Shown here: positions 1 to 8,130 of the stretch, in pieces
Numbering within the stretch: position 1 is the first letter of the stretch
Layout of the letters: each line of letters opens with the position of its first letter
DNA from: an uncultured Barnesiella sp.
GTDB taxonomy: Bacteria; Bacteroidota; Bacteroidia; Bacteroidales; Barnesiellaceae
Length of the DNA: 64,000 nt
NCBI GenBank assembly: GCA_944320015.1
Contig: CALUFO010000003.1
Span: 98,114-162,113 of the forward strand
Reading direction: 5' to 3'
Position numbers and translations under genes: made by a program
The notes under the pieces: model-generated
The model's database searches: none
Told to the model about the DNA's origin: nothing
The model's input: the letters and a program-made list of their open reading frames with translations, nothing else

Positions 1-1
1 G

Positions 2-799
2 GTGAGCGGCAAGCCGCTGGTAATCCATGTGCACGCGACCGATTTCGACCGCAGCCGGGGAAATGTAAACCCCACGGTCTACAACATCGAGCGGGACGGT
101 ATGCTGCATGCCGACCACATCATCACGGTGAGCAACCTCACCCGACAAACCGTCATTGAGAAATACCACATCGACCCCGCCAAGGTGACGACGGTGCACA
201 ATGCCGTGGAACCTCTCAGCGAAGAAATCAAATCCATAGAAGTGCCCAAGAACCCAAAGGAGAAAGTGGTCACTTTCTTGGGGCGTATCACCATGCAGAA
301 AGGCCCGGAATATTTTGTGGAAGCCGCGGCGCGCGTGCTGCGCAAGACCAACGGCGTGCGGTTTGTCATGGCCGGAAGCGGCGATATGATGAACAAAATG
401 ATTCTCCTGTCGGCGCAACGAAACATCTCCGACCGGTTCCACTTCACCGGATTCCTGCGGGGAAAACAAGTCTACGAGATGCTGAAAGCGAGCGATGTGT
501 ATGTGATGCCTTCGGTGTCGGAACCCTTCGGTATCTCTCCGCTCGAAGCCATGCAGGTGGGCGTGCCCTCGATTATCTCCAAACAATCGGGGTGTGCCGA
601 GATCCTGACCAATGTCATCAAAACCGACTATTGGGACATCGACGCCATGGCCGACGCCATCTACTCGATTATCACCTACCCCGCCATCTATAAACAACTG
701 CGTGAGGAAGGCGAGCGCGAAGTGAACGAAATCAAATGGAAGTATGCCGGCCAAAAAGTCATCGACATCTACCATCAAGTGATACGCAATAATAACTAA
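2..799 (+). CDS. GT4 glycosyltransferase, glycogen-synthase-like (5' truncated by window edge)
   Basis: C-terminal part of a retaining GT-B glycosyltransferase of family 4. The second Rossmann domain is complete: a nucleotide-sugar binding run starts near VVTFLGRITMQKGPEYF, and the E-x7-E motif (EPFGISPLE, about residues 174-182 of the visible part) marks the donor site. The real start lies left of the window, because a GT4 enzyme should be about 400 residues and only 265 are visible. A GH57 gene follows 20 bases downstream on the same strand. In Bacteroidales this GT4/GH57 pairing is commonly found with a glycogen debranching enzyme, so a role in glycogen or alpha-glucan synthesis is inferred. 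Another GT4 sugar transfer cannot be excluded. Confidence 0.85.
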   Translation: MSGKPLVIHVHATDFDRSRGNVNPTVYNIERDGMLHADHIITVSNLTRQTVIEKYHIDPAKVTTVHNAVEPLSEEIKSIEVPKNPKEKVVTFLGRITMQKGPEYFVEAAARVLRKTNGVRFVMAGSGDMMNKMILLSAQRNISDRFHFTGFLRGKQVYEMLKASDVYVMPSVSEPFGISPLEAMQVGVPSIISKQSGCAEILTNVIKTDYWDIDAMADAIYSIITYPAIYKQLREEGEREVNEIKWKYAGQKVIDIYHQVIRNNN

Positions 800-819
800 C
801 GAAAAAATTACACCCTCAT

Positions 820-2196
820 ATGAAAACTATTTGTTTCTATTTTCAAATCCACCAACCGTTCCGATTGAAAAGGTATCGCTTCTTCGACATCGGCAACGAC
901 CACTACTATTACGATGATTTCGCCAATGACGATATTATCACGCGTATAGCCCAACGCTCCTATCTGCCGGCCAACGAGACCCTGCTCGAAATGATTAAAA
1001 ACGCCAACGGAAAATTCAAAGTGGCATTCTCCATATCGGGCGTGGCGCTGGAACAACTCGAACTCTATGTCCCCGAGTTTATCGACAGCATGAAAGAACT
1101 GGTCAAAACCGACTGCGTGGAGTTCCTCTCCGAAACCTACGCCCACTCGCTGGCATCGCTGTGCGACCCCGAGGAGTTCAGGATACAGGTGAAACAACAC
1201 GACGAAAAAATAGAACAACTCTTCGGCCTGAAACCCAAAGTATTCCGCAACACCGAGTTGATTTTCTCGGACGACATCGCTTCCATGATCGCCTCCATGG
1301 GATTCAAAGGCGTGATTACCGAAGGCGCCAAACATATCTTGGGTTGGAAGAGCCCCAACTATCTCTATTGCTCCGCGGCGGCTCCCAAGCTGAAAATGCT
1401 GTTGAAAAACTACAAGATGAGCGACGACATCGCATTCCGCTTCTCCAACTACGAATGGAGCGACTATCCCCTGACTGCCGACAAATTCATCTCATGGGTG
1501 AAAAACTACCCCGAGGAGGAACCTATCATCAACCTCTTCATGAACTACGAGACGCTGGGCGAGTTGCAACCCCGTGAATCGGGAATCTTCGAGTTCATGA
1601 AAGCGCTCCCACGTTTCGCCGAGCAAGAAGGAGTGGGATTCTGCACGCCTACCGAGGCGATCAGCAAACTGAAACCGGTCGACGCCCTCTCGGTGCCCTA
1701 CCCCATGTCGTGGGCCGACGAAGCCCGCGATGTGAGCGCTTGGCTGGGAAACACGCTGCAAAACGAAGCCTTCCACAAATTGTATTCGGTGGCCGAGCGT
1801 GTGCGGCTGTGCGACGACCGCCGGTTGAAACAAGACTGGTACTACCTGCAAACCAGCGACCACTTCTACTACATGTGCACGAAGTACCTCTCCGATGGCG
1901 CGGTGCATAGCCATTACAGCCCATACGACACACCCTACGAAGCGTTTATCAACTACATGAATGTCCTCAGCGACTTTATCGTGCGGGTAGAAGCCCAATA
2001 TCCCGAATCGATAGAAAACGAGGAGTTGAACGCTTTGCTGACGACAATCCGCAATCAAGCCTCGGAGATAGAGATATTGCAGAAAGAGTTGAAATCGGCT
2101 CGAATCGAACGACACTCCAAACGAGCCGAAGCCAAAAAGGAGAAAGTGACAAAGAGTGCCGAAACCACCAAGAAATCGACCGCCAAGAAAGCTTGA
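820..2196 (+). CDS. GH57 alpha-amylase-like protein, possible catalytic Asp-to-Asn change
   Basis: 458-residue cytoplasmic GH57 family protein (no signal peptide). The family signature HQP is in QIHQPFR near residue 10, and the nucleophile region reads FRNTELIFSDD with Glu at about 146. The region that normally reads DYETFG and carries the acid/base Asp reads NYETLGE here, with AAC for Asn at about 242. GH57 alpha-amylase-like homologues with incomplete catalytic residues are known, so this may be a non-classical or inactive member. The C-terminal 35 residues are a Lys/Ala/Glu-rich tail. It sits directly behind the GT4 gene and probably shares its operon. The start is the ATG at 820, which begins the conserved KTICFYFQIHQP strand. 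Confidence 0.88.
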   Translation: MKTICFYFQIHQPFRLKRYRFFDIGNDHYYYDDFANDDIITRIAQRSYLPANETLLEMIKNANGKFKVAFSISGVALEQLELYVPEFIDSMKELVKTDCVEFLSETYAHSLASLCDPEEFRIQVKQHDEKIEQLFGLKPKVFRNTELIFSDDIASMIASMGFKGVITEGAKHILGWKSPNYLYCSAAAPKLKMLLKNYKMSDDIAFRFSNYEWSDYPLTADKFISWVKNYPEEEPIINLFMNYETLGELQPRESGIFEFMKALPRFAEQEGVGFCTPTEAISKLKPVDALSVPYPMSWADEARDVSAWLGNTLQNEAFHKLYSVAERVRLCDDRRLKQDWYYLQTSDHFYYMCTKYLSDGAVHSHYSPYDTPYEAFINYMNVLSDFIVRVEAQYPESIENEELNALLTTIRNQASEIEILQKELKSARIERHSKRAEAKKEKVTKSAETTKKSTAKKA

Positions 2197-2212
2197 TATT
2201 GCAATAACCCCG

Positions 2213-2251
2213 ATAGTCGCCTTTCTCCTCACCCGGGAGGGAGGTGACTAT
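2213..2251 (+). terminator. Hairpin after the GT4/GH57 operon
   Basis: Inverted repeat ATAGTCGCCT...AGGTGACTAT with an additional inner GC-rich stem, followed by TCTTTTC. It lies 17 bases after the GH57 stop and is a likely rho-independent terminator. Confidence 0.6.
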
Positions 2252-2359
2252 TCTTTTCTGTTATAAAGAAAAAAATAGTGTAAATCGTTTCGAAGATAAG
2301 ACAAGATTCCGTACCTTCGAAGTTAGCCGCCCCGACGCGGCGCCGTAAAAAAGAGAGCT

Positions 2360-3229
2360 ATGAAACATTTTCCAGAATCAGAATTTATCATTAATGCCGA
2401 TGGCAGTGTATTCCATTTGCATTTGCTCCCCGAGCAGTTGAGAGATAAAGTCATTTTAGTGGGCGATCCCGGCCGGGTCGATTTGGTCGCCTCGTTTTTC
2501 GATACCCGCGATTTCGAAGTGTCGAGCCGCGAGTTCCACACCGTGGGCGGAACCTATAAAGGGAAATCTATCATGTGCCTGTCGCACGGTATCGGCACCG
2601 ACAATATCGACATCGTGGTAAACGAACTCGACGCGCTGGCCAATATCGACTTTGCCACACGGTATGAGAAACCGCAGTTCCGCCAGTTGACACTGGTACG
2701 CATCGGCACTTCGGGCGGATTGCAGCCGCATGTGCCTATCGGGACTCCGGTCATATCGGAAAAATCGATCGGTTTCGACGGCGTGCTCAACTTCTATGCC
2801 CGGCGCAACGAGGTGTGCGACCTCGATTTCGAGAAGTCTTTTTGCGAGGCAGTCAAGTGGAATCCCCTGTGGGCGGCTCCCTATGTCGTCGATGCCGACC
2901 CCGAGCTGGTCGCCCGTATCGGCCGCGAAGATATGGTGCGTGGCGTGACCATATCGGCCAACGGTTTCTATGGGCCACAAGGACGTGAGTTGCGCTTGCC
3001 GCTGGCCGACCCCGAGTTGAATAAGAAAATCGAAGCCTTCAAATATGGTTCACATGTAGTGACCAACTACGAAATGGAAAGCTCGGCACTGGCCGGATTG
3101 GCCAAACTCATGGGACATAAAGCCATGACCGTGTGCAGCATCATCGCCAACCGGGTGGCACACCATGCCAACCCCAATTACAAAACAGCGGTATCGGATC
3201 TTATCCAAACCGTTTTGGAACGCATATAA
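2360..3229 (+). CDS. Nucleoside phosphorylase (uridine phosphorylase-like)
   Basis: 289-residue member of the PNP/UDP phosphorylase family, which splits nucleosides with phosphate into base and (deoxy)ribose-1-phosphate in the cytoplasm for salvage. The visible family marks are VGDPGRVDLVASFF near residue 35 (phosphate site), SHGIGTDN near 73, the glycine-rich LVRIGTSGGLQPHVPIG near 115, and the EMESSALAGLAKLMG ribose-binding helix near 240. Length fits the family. Whether uridine or a purine is preferred cannot be told here; the long N-terminus is common in the Bacteroidetes members. It is a single-gene unit followed by a clear hairpin. Confidence 0.9.
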   Translation: MKHFPESEFIINADGSVFHLHLLPEQLRDKVILVGDPGRVDLVASFFDTRDFEVSSREFHTVGGTYKGKSIMCLSHGIGTDNIDIVVNELDALANIDFATRYEKPQFRQLTLVRIGTSGGLQPHVPIGTPVISEKSIGFDGVLNFYARRNEVCDLDFEKSFCEAVKWNPLWAAPYVVDADPELVARIGREDMVRGVTISANGFYGPQGRELRLPLADPELNKKIEAFKYGSHVVTNYEMESSALAGLAKLMGHKAMTVCSIIANRVAHHANPNYKTAVSDLIQTVLERI

Positions 3230-3250
3230 CAAATTAGGACAGAGGGGAAC

Positions 3251-3290
3251 AAAAGCCGCATTATTCTCGATGAGAATGCTTGCGGCTTTT
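3251..3290. terminator. Terminator of the nucleoside phosphorylase gene
   Basis: Perfect 10-bp stem AAAAGCCGCA...TGCGGCTTTT, with a second small hairpin (ATTCTC/GAGAAT) in the loop and a T-run in the 3' arm. It starts 21 bases after the stop codon. Confidence 0.75.
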
Positions 3291-3442
3291 GCTGTATACA
3301 CCCCCGGTAAACCGGCACAAGCATATGAAGCGAGATAAAAAAAACAAGTAGGAAGTCGAAACTATCCCCCACCGGACTTGATTGCGCCAAAGCCGGCGCG
3401 ATAAATCGGGAGCGCCACGTTCGCCAATTGGTAAAAAATCAC

Positions 3443-3620
3443 TATCTTTGGATAAGACAAAACGCAACTTGCGGCATAGGACAAAACGAAAACTTCGATT
3501 TTCATTTGCCGCTGTGCTCACCTTTCACTATCTTTGGATAAAATAAGATTCGGTTCGGCCATAGGACAAATCGAAAACTTCGTTTTCATTTGTCTCTGCG
3601 CTCACCTTTTCGTATCTTTG
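3443..3620 (+). repeat. Tandem promoter-bearing repeat, about 84-bp unit (array 1)
   Basis: Two consecutive units of 86 and 84 bp lie between three TATCTTTG boxes (3443-3450, 3529-3536, 3613-3620). Each unit runs TATCTTTGGATAA, an AAGAT/CGGC-rich part, GGCATAGGACAAA, a small palindrome GAAAACTTCGTTTTC (one copy has an extra base), then TTTG and 20 bases to the next TATCTTTG. A related array lies at 51045-51250 on the other strand. The rest of the 456-base gap 3230-3685 holds only a terminator and this array. Confidence 0.85.
3589..3620 (+). promoter_or_regulatory. Bacteroidetes-type promoter for the 3686 lipoprotein gene
   Basis: TTTG (3589-3592), 20-base spacer, TATCTTTG (3613-3620). This matches the Bacteroidetes -33/-7 pattern. 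A second identical arrangement, also with a 20-base spacer, sits at 3505-3536 in the previous repeat unit. Confidence 0.7.
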
Positions 3621-3685
3621 ACCGAGTTTTTTTGAAGTGTGCAAACAAAGACAAATCATATAACTACTGGTAAAAAAATACAACC

Positions 3686-4273
3686 ATGACAAGATTGAAA
3701 AAACTTACAGGAGTGTTCCTGTGCTTGGCGACAGCGCTCACTTTCTCGTCGTGCGGCGAGTTGATGGACGAGCTTTTCGGCGGCGACGACGAGCCGATTC
3801 AAAACAATTATGAAGTGGCGTTGGCCGGAGAATGGAGAGTCATAAAAGCCGGACTTATCGAGAATCCGGCGGGCGAAATGGCCTATGTGAACGACAGCGA
3901 GACCGTACCCGTGTCGCTCGAAAAAATCGACCTGACCGACGGTTCGGCGCATTTCTATTTCTCGCAAGAGGTAGTTTTGAACCGTCAGAGCACATCGGGC
4001 AGCAAGCTGCCTCCGGAAACAGTCACCGAATACATTTGCCCGTGCTACCTTGGCAGCGTTTCATTCGAGAACTTTGAGTTCGGCTTTGAGGAAGACGAAA
4101 CAGGCATCCACGAGTATTACAAAGAGTGGGTTCCCGGCGAAGAGGGCACTTCTTTTTTCAACTCGGCCTCTATTTGGGCATACGGTCGTGACGAGGACTA
4201 TGCCACCAAATTAATCCTGTATTGTACGACCGACACCCGGGACTACGGTTACGAGTTGGAACGGTACGAATAA
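3686..4273 (+). CDS. Hypothetical lipoprotein
   Basis: 195-residue protein with an N-terminal lipoprotein signal peptide: basic start MTRLKK, a hydrophobic stretch, and lipobox FSSC with the acylated Cys at 23. The mature part is acidic (LFGGDDEP), begins a small domain at about residue 45 (ALAGEWRVIKAG, like lipocalin-type or DUF lipoproteins of Bacteroidales), and has no motif I can assign. It is probably anchored in the outer membrane or periplasm. It stands alone, behind the tandem promoter repeat and in front of a strong bidirectional terminator. Function unknown. Confidence 0.8.
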   Translation: MTRLKKLTGVFLCLATALTFSSCGELMDELFGGDDEPIQNNYEVALAGEWRVIKAGLIENPAGEMAYVNDSETVPVSLEKIDLTDGSAHFYFSQEVVLNRQSTSGSKLPPETVTEYICPCYLGSVSFENFEFGFEEDETGIHEYYKEWVPGEEGTSFFNSASIWAYGRDEDYATKLILYCTTDTRDYGYELERYE

Positions 4274-4296
4274 AACCGACTGTTGAATATGAGATA

Positions 4297-4336
4297 ACAA
4301 AAAAGCGATTCGGGAAATGCGAATCGCTTTTTTGTT
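4297..4336. terminator. Bidirectional terminator between the lipoprotein gene and rpsO
   Basis: AAAAAAGCGATTCG, a 7-base loop, then CGAATCGCTTTTTT. The stem is flanked by A and T runs on both sides, so it can end transcription of both convergent genes. Confidence 0.85.
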
Positions 4337-4355
4337 ACGGTGTCGTGAGAAAGAA

Positions 4356-4631
4356 TTACTTTCTGATACCCAGCTCTTTTTGAGCAATGATGGCACGGTA
4401 GCGGTTGATGTCGACCTTGATGAGGTAGTCGAGCAAACGACGGCGTTTACCTACCAACATTTTAAGAGCGCGTTCGGTGCTATGATCTTTGTGATTTGAC
4501 TTCAAGTGCTCAGTCAAATGGGCTATACGGTAGGAAAATAATGCAATCTGCGCTTCGGGTGAGCCAGTATCAGTATTGGACTTTCCGTATTTCCCAAAGA
4601 TCTCTTTCTTTTTCTCAGAATCTAAGTACAT
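4356..4631 (-). CDS. rpsO: 30S ribosomal protein S15
   Basis: 91-residue S15, which binds the central domain of 16S rRNA early in small-subunit assembly. The typical run DTGSPEAQIALFSYRIAHLTEHLK (given here only by its ends, D22 to about K44) and the basic GKRRRLLDYL segment near residue 62 are diagnostic. Length is normal for the family. The start ATG is at 4631. A promoter with TTTG-N19-TACCTTTG lies just upstream, and the gene ends at the shared hairpin. Confidence 0.97.
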   Translation of the reverse strand: MYLDSEKKKEIFGKYGKSNTDTGSPEAQIALFSYRIAHLTEHLKSNHKDHSTERALKMLVGKRRRLLDYLIKVDINRYRAIIAQKELGIRK

Positions 4632-4668
4632 TTCTTTGAGTTTTGTTGTTAATAAATCATTGAGCGCA

Positions 4669-4699
4669 CAAAGGTAAGCATTTGTTTTGGAATTTCAAA
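4669..4699 (-). promoter_or_regulatory. rpsO promoter
   Basis: Read on the minus strand: TTTG, 19 bases, TACCTTTG (the box occupies 4669-4676), about 38 bases upstream of the rpsO start. It fits the Bacteroidetes consensus. Confidence 0.65.
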
Positions 4700-5045
4700 A
4701 ATAGTTTTCCTTTTCTTTCTCACTTGTTGGGGACAAGGGCTATAAACCCACCGGTTTGGGCGCATCTGACGTGTTATATCCAACCAATAAATGCGGCGAA
4801 GTAAAAAATCTTCCATAAATCTGTATAAGAAATATACCCCTTTGAAATCAAGACAGTTAGAAGAATTACCTCGTTTTCGGGTAATGAGTTGGCACCCTTC
4901 CCAATTACCGTAGCCTGCACCGCTTTGCTTGTTAGGGCAAACTCTTATGAATGCAAAATAATGCTTCTGTATCAAAAAGAGAAATAATGTTGGTAAAAAG
5001 TTCAAGCGAATTTTCTACCAACATTATTTGAAAATTGAGGTTGCA
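4700..5045. other. Gene-free stretch left of the accessory cassette
   Basis: AT-richer than its surroundings. The only open frame (4649-5005, reverse) has no recognisable domain and would overlap the rpsO promoter, so I do not call it. I see no repeat or RNA structure here that I can support. It may be the left junction of the 5046-9142 cassette. Confidence 0.4.
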
Positions 5046-5867
5046 TCAATGTTCCTGTCTACCATAAAAATAGGTTGCCGTAGCCCCTCCATCCACGAGA
5101 AAATCAGCCCCGGTAATAAACGCACCTCTTTCGCTCATCAGCAGTTCGGCGACATTCGCCACCTCATCGGCTGTACCGGGACGCCCTGCCGGGCATCGGG
5201 CGAACATGTCCTTGTAGAAATCGCCCCGCGGCCCGTTGAACTCATCGAGAGCAAGCGGCGTGACGATAATGCCGGGCGAAATGGAGTTGATGCGTGCGCC
5301 GCGTTTCCCCCACTTGACGGCTTCTGCCATGACGCGCTTTACGTTACACCGTTTGGCAAGCTTGTAGGCATGAAGTGTGTCGCGGATGTTCTGCGATTGC
5401 AGCACATCAAGGTCAAGCAGTTCATTGGTCGGCGTGCAGGAAAGCTGGCGGTCAATGTCCTCTCCAAGATCAGGCAAACGGTGTCCTGACTGACTGGAAA
5501 CAGTCACGCCTGCACCACCGGGTTTGATGACCTTGCCCACCTCTTCCAGCAACACCGCCGTGCCGTATAAGTCCACATTCAGAATCGTTTCAACGGATGC
5601 CTGCGAGGGGGAAACGCCCGCGGCATTGACCAGATATTTTATATCTCCATGCGCTTGTGCTTTTTCTATCAGTGCAAGGATGGAGGAGCGTGAAGCCAAA
5701 TCCATTTCCATAGGTACGGTGTCGAAGCCCGCCTTATTCATCGTGTCGGCTATCTGTGCGGCATTCTCCATGCGCTTGTCGCCGATGACAATCTTCATGC
5801 CGTATCCCATGCGCCGGGCTATTGCCATACCTATCTGTCCGGCTCCTGTAAGTACCATTACATCCAT
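5046..5867 (-). CDS. SDR family oxidoreductase
   Basis: 273-residue NAD(P)-dependent short-chain dehydrogenase. The cofactor glycine motif TGAGQIG is at residues 7-13, NAAG at 81-84, the catalytic Ser lies in VSSQS near 124-127, and the Tyr-x3-Lys pair is Y168-K172 (YKLAK). The C-terminal TGADFLVDGG is the usual SDR ending. An insert of about 30 residues between Ser and Tyr (LPDLGEDIDRQL...) makes it longer than the 250-residue norm and matches SDRs annotated near flavodoxin genes. It is the last gene of a reverse-strand cassette, 6 bases after the flavodoxin gene. Substrate unknown. Confidence 0.9.
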   Translation of the reverse strand: MDVMVLTGAGQIGMAIARRMGYGMKIVIGDKRMENAAQIADTMNKAGFDTVPMEMDLASRSSILALIEKAQAHGDIKYLVNAAGVSPSQASVETILNVDLYGTAVLLEEVGKVIKPGGAGVTVSSQSGHRLPDLGEDIDRQLSCTPTNELLDLDVLQSQNIRDTLHAYKLAKRCNVKRVMAEAVKWGKRGARINSISPGIIVTPLALDEFNGPRGDFYKDMFARCPAGRPGTADEVANVAELLMSERGAFITGADFLVDGGATATYFYGRQEH

Positions 5868-5873
5868 AATAGT

Positions 5874-6494
5874 TTAGTATTGAAGTTTACTTAACCAATT
5901 TTTCACACTTTCCTTTGCCTGAGCCTGCGCGTTCTGTGCCGTAGCACCCCGTACCGCCAAGCCTTTCAGTACGATGGCTCCCTGGCAGGCGGCTTTCAGC
6001 TTGTTTTCTGTGCCGGACAGTCCGCTACCCTCATGGGTGCAGAACGGGATGACGGTCTTTCCATGCCAACTATGCTTCTCAATAAACGTGTACACAGGCA
6101 TCGGCATGTCGCCCCACCAGTTGGGATAACCGATGAAGATAATGTCATAATCCTCTACCTTTATATCCCCTTTGATGGCCGGACGCGCCTTAACATTCAA
6201 TTCCCGTTTGGCTACTTCCGTGCATTCCGTATAATCATCGGGATAAGGCGTTACAGGCTCGATGTGGAAGAGTTCGCCATCCGTTTCGGCGGCTATCATC
6301 TCGGCAAGGATGTGGGTGTTGCCTTTCTCAATGTGTCCTACGGCATAATTCTCGCCTGCCCGTGAGAAGAATGCCACGAGTGTCTTCTTCGCTTTCATAT
6401 TCTGTTCCTTTCTTTGATTTGTCTGTGCACTTGCCGCAAATGAGAATGCGGCAAACAGCAGGGTGATGATGGCTGTAACTGTTATTTGTTTCAT
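5874..6494 (-). CDS. Flavodoxin with predicted signal peptide
   Basis: 206-residue protein with a flavodoxin fold. The FMN phosphate loop is at about residues 41-50 (VAFFSRAGENY). The aromatic loop IGYPNWWGDMPM is near 120 and the PFCTHEGSGLSGTE loop near 150. Unusually, residues 1-24 look like a Sec signal peptide (MKQITVTAIITLLFAAFSFAASAQ), which would send a flavoprotein to the periplasm. An internal Met at 33 (MKAKKTLVAFF) would give a normal cytoplasmic flavodoxin, so the start is uncertain. The start codon overlaps the stop of the hydrolase gene by 4 bases (ATGA), showing translational coupling and favouring the longer form. Confidence 0.88.
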   Translation of the reverse strand: MKQITVTAIITLLFAAFSFAASAQTNQRKEQNMKAKKTLVAFFSRAGENYAVGHIEKGNTHILAEMIAAETDGELFHIEPVTPYPDDYTECTEVAKRELNVKARPAIKGDIKVEDYDIIFIGYPNWWGDMPMPVYTFIEKHSWHGKTVIPFCTHEGSGLSGTENKLKAACQGAIVLKGLAVRGATAQNAQAQAKESVKNWLSKLQY

Positions 6495-7540
6495 TGTAAT
6501 GTACGCTTAAAAAACTCGGTCAGCTTCTTCACAGCCGGATTGACCGCTCCCGGCTTGTCGTAAAGGTCGATGTGCGAATAGCCCGGCACGGTGAACACTT
6601 CCTTGTCCTTTCCGGGGAGTGCGTTGTAGAAGCGTTCGGTCTGCCATTCGGAATCGGCTTTCTCACCGACCACGAGTAGGACGGGTTGCGTCAGCAGGTA
6701 GATGTTCTCGATAGCGGAAAATGCCATTTTGGTGGCTTGGCTGCGCCGCAGGTAGAAGTTGTCGGCGCGCGGATGCCATGCACGGGCGGTGCGGTAGTAT
6801 TCATACCCCTCGCGGAAAGACGGTGCTGTATTTTCATCCGGTTCGGGACACATATAGACTTTCATCAGTTCCGCTCCACGGGCTTCACGGGTACGCTGCT
6901 GCGAAACATCCTCCAGCAACGCGATTTGTTCTTCCACGCTTCGCCCTCTCAACCAACTTTCCCGATTGGCAGCCCCTATGTCTGCCGCACTGACCCCTGC
7001 CACGGCACGGATGCGCCGTTCGGTGGGAGCCGTTGCAATGACATATCCGCCTCCGGCACAAAGACCGAGCGCACCGATGCGATGTTCATCCACAAAAGGA
7101 AGCGTGACCAGATAGTCCACGGCATAGCGGATGTCTTCCACCCGTTCATAAGGTGCTTCCGACCAATGGGGTGTACCGCCGCTCTCGCCGGCATAGGTGG
7201 CATCAAAGGCGAGGGTGACAAAACCATTCTCCGCCAAGCGGTAGGCATATATCCCTGCCGATTGTTCCTTGACACTTCCGGCTGGATGAATACTGAGGAC
7301 AGCAGGATATTTTTGTGTCTTGTCGAACCCTTTCGGCAAAAACAGGTTGCCGACCAATACAATGTTATTACTCCGCAGGAATGAAACCTTGCGCACGGTC
7401 ACGCCGCTTGTCGTATCGACAGATGTTACCACATAGCTTTCGGCCTGCGGCGTACCGGGCAGCCCGTCGTTCTGTTGCGCCCTTGCGCCTGATGCGGCGA
7501 GCAGCAAAGCTAATAATGTATATAGGATTGTTTTCTTCAT
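6491..7540 (-). CDS. Exported alpha/beta hydrolase, dienelactone-hydrolase-like
   Basis: 349-residue alpha/beta hydrolase with a signal peptide (cleavage after about GARAQ, residue 22). The nucleophile elbow is G-L-C-A-G-G with Cys at 161, as in dienelactone hydrolase-type and YcjY-like proteins, rather than the Ser of most esterases. The oxyanion region SIHPAGS is near 83-89, an acidic residue sits in VGEKADSEW and the His in GYSHIDLYD near the C-terminus. It is coupled to the flavodoxin by a 4-base overlap and lies 20 bases downstream of the SnoaL-like gene. It is probably a periplasmic ester or lactone hydrolase; substrate unknown. Confidence 0.88.
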   Translation of the reverse strand: MKKTILYTLLALLLAASGARAQQNDGLPGTPQAESYVVTSVDTTSGVTVRKVSFLRSNNIVLVGNLFLPKGFDKTQKYPAVLSIHPAGSVKEQSAGIYAYRLAENGFVTLAFDATYAGESGGTPHWSEAPYERVEDIRYAVDYLVTLPFVDEHRIGALGLCAGGGYVIATAPTERRIRAVAGVSAADIGAANRESWLRGRSVEEQIALLEDVSQQRTREARGAELMKVYMCPEPDENTAPSFREGYEYYRTARAWHPRADNFYLRRSQATKMAFSAIENIYLLTQPVLLVVGEKADSEWQTERFYNALPGKDKEVFTVPGYSHIDLYDKPGAVNPAVKKLTEFFKRTLQ

Positions 7541-7560
7541 ATTCTTATACCTATTACATA

Positions 7561-8007
7561 TTAAACCAACGGCGGCACGGACGAATAAACGAAGCGCTGC
7601 TCACGTTCAGCAATCCACCAGCGGCCGTCCACTTTCTCATACTTGTCATAATAGCGCACGGCGTGCAATGTCAGTTTGTCTTTGCCCTCTTCTTTTGTCA
7701 CAAGCGTGGCGATGGCGTAACAGATGCCGGTAGCATGTATCTCATCAATGAAATCCACCACCTGTTGCCCGTTATGGTGGAACGATGCCTTTGCCGCCCC
7801 GAAAGCCTTGTACTGCGCAATCATGTCTTCCACATTGTTGATGTCCATGCCCAGTGCCTCGCCGAAATAGACTTTCAACTTTATGTCCGGACGGAAGATT
7901 TCACGATAGTAATCCTGATTGTTCTTGTCCGATTCGGTCGCATAGCGGTCTACTAACTCTTTCAACGCTATGCGGTCTTCCATTTCTTGTTTCATGTCTT
8001 GTATCAT
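7561..8007 (-). CDS. SnoaL-like / NTF2-fold protein
   Basis: 148-residue cytoplasmic protein of the NTF2-like superfamily. The amphipathic start helix (EDRIALKELVDRYATESDKN), the FRPDIKLKVYFG strand, HHNGQQVVDFIDEIHATG and WWIAEREQRFVY near the C-terminus match SnoaL_4 type folds, a cone-shaped pocket used by small cyclases, dehydratases and isomerases. It is the first gene of the reverse-strand cassette and divergent from the AraC regulator. The start ATG at 8007 is preferred; an internal Met at 5 is also possible. Catalytic role unknown. Confidence 0.85.
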   Translation of the reverse strand: MIQDMKQEMEDRIALKELVDRYATESDKNNQDYYREIFRPDIKLKVYFGEALGMDINNVEDMIAQYKAFGAAKASFHHNGQQVVDFIDEIHATGICYAIATLVTKEEGKDKLTLHAVRYYDKYEKVDGRWWIAEREQRFVYSSVPPLV

Positions 8008-8057
8008 TTAGTTGTTGATTCCGGTTGCAAAGTTAGGCAGCTTGCGGTTATCCGTTG

Positions 8058-8100
8058 TGATACAAAACACAGACATGCTTCACATATCCACAGATTTTTA
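8058..8100. promoter_or_regulatory. Direct repeat 1 (putative AraC-family operator)
   Basis: First copy of a 43-bp direct repeat starting TGATACAAAACAC, with ATGCTTCAC in the middle and CACAGATTTT at the end. The second copy starts 73 bp later, about seven helical turns. It lies between divergent genes, as expected for operator half-sites. Confidence 0.6.
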
Positions 8101-8130
8101 TCTCAATCACAATCAATTCATTAGACGATA

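Noticed and set aside
3261..3521. 86-residue reverse frame over the terminator and repeat array
   Set aside because: Crosses a terminator and promoter boxes; no protein features.
4649..5005. 118-residue reverse open frame after rpsO
   Set aside because: Overlaps the rpsO promoter, no recognisable features, no ribosome binding site.
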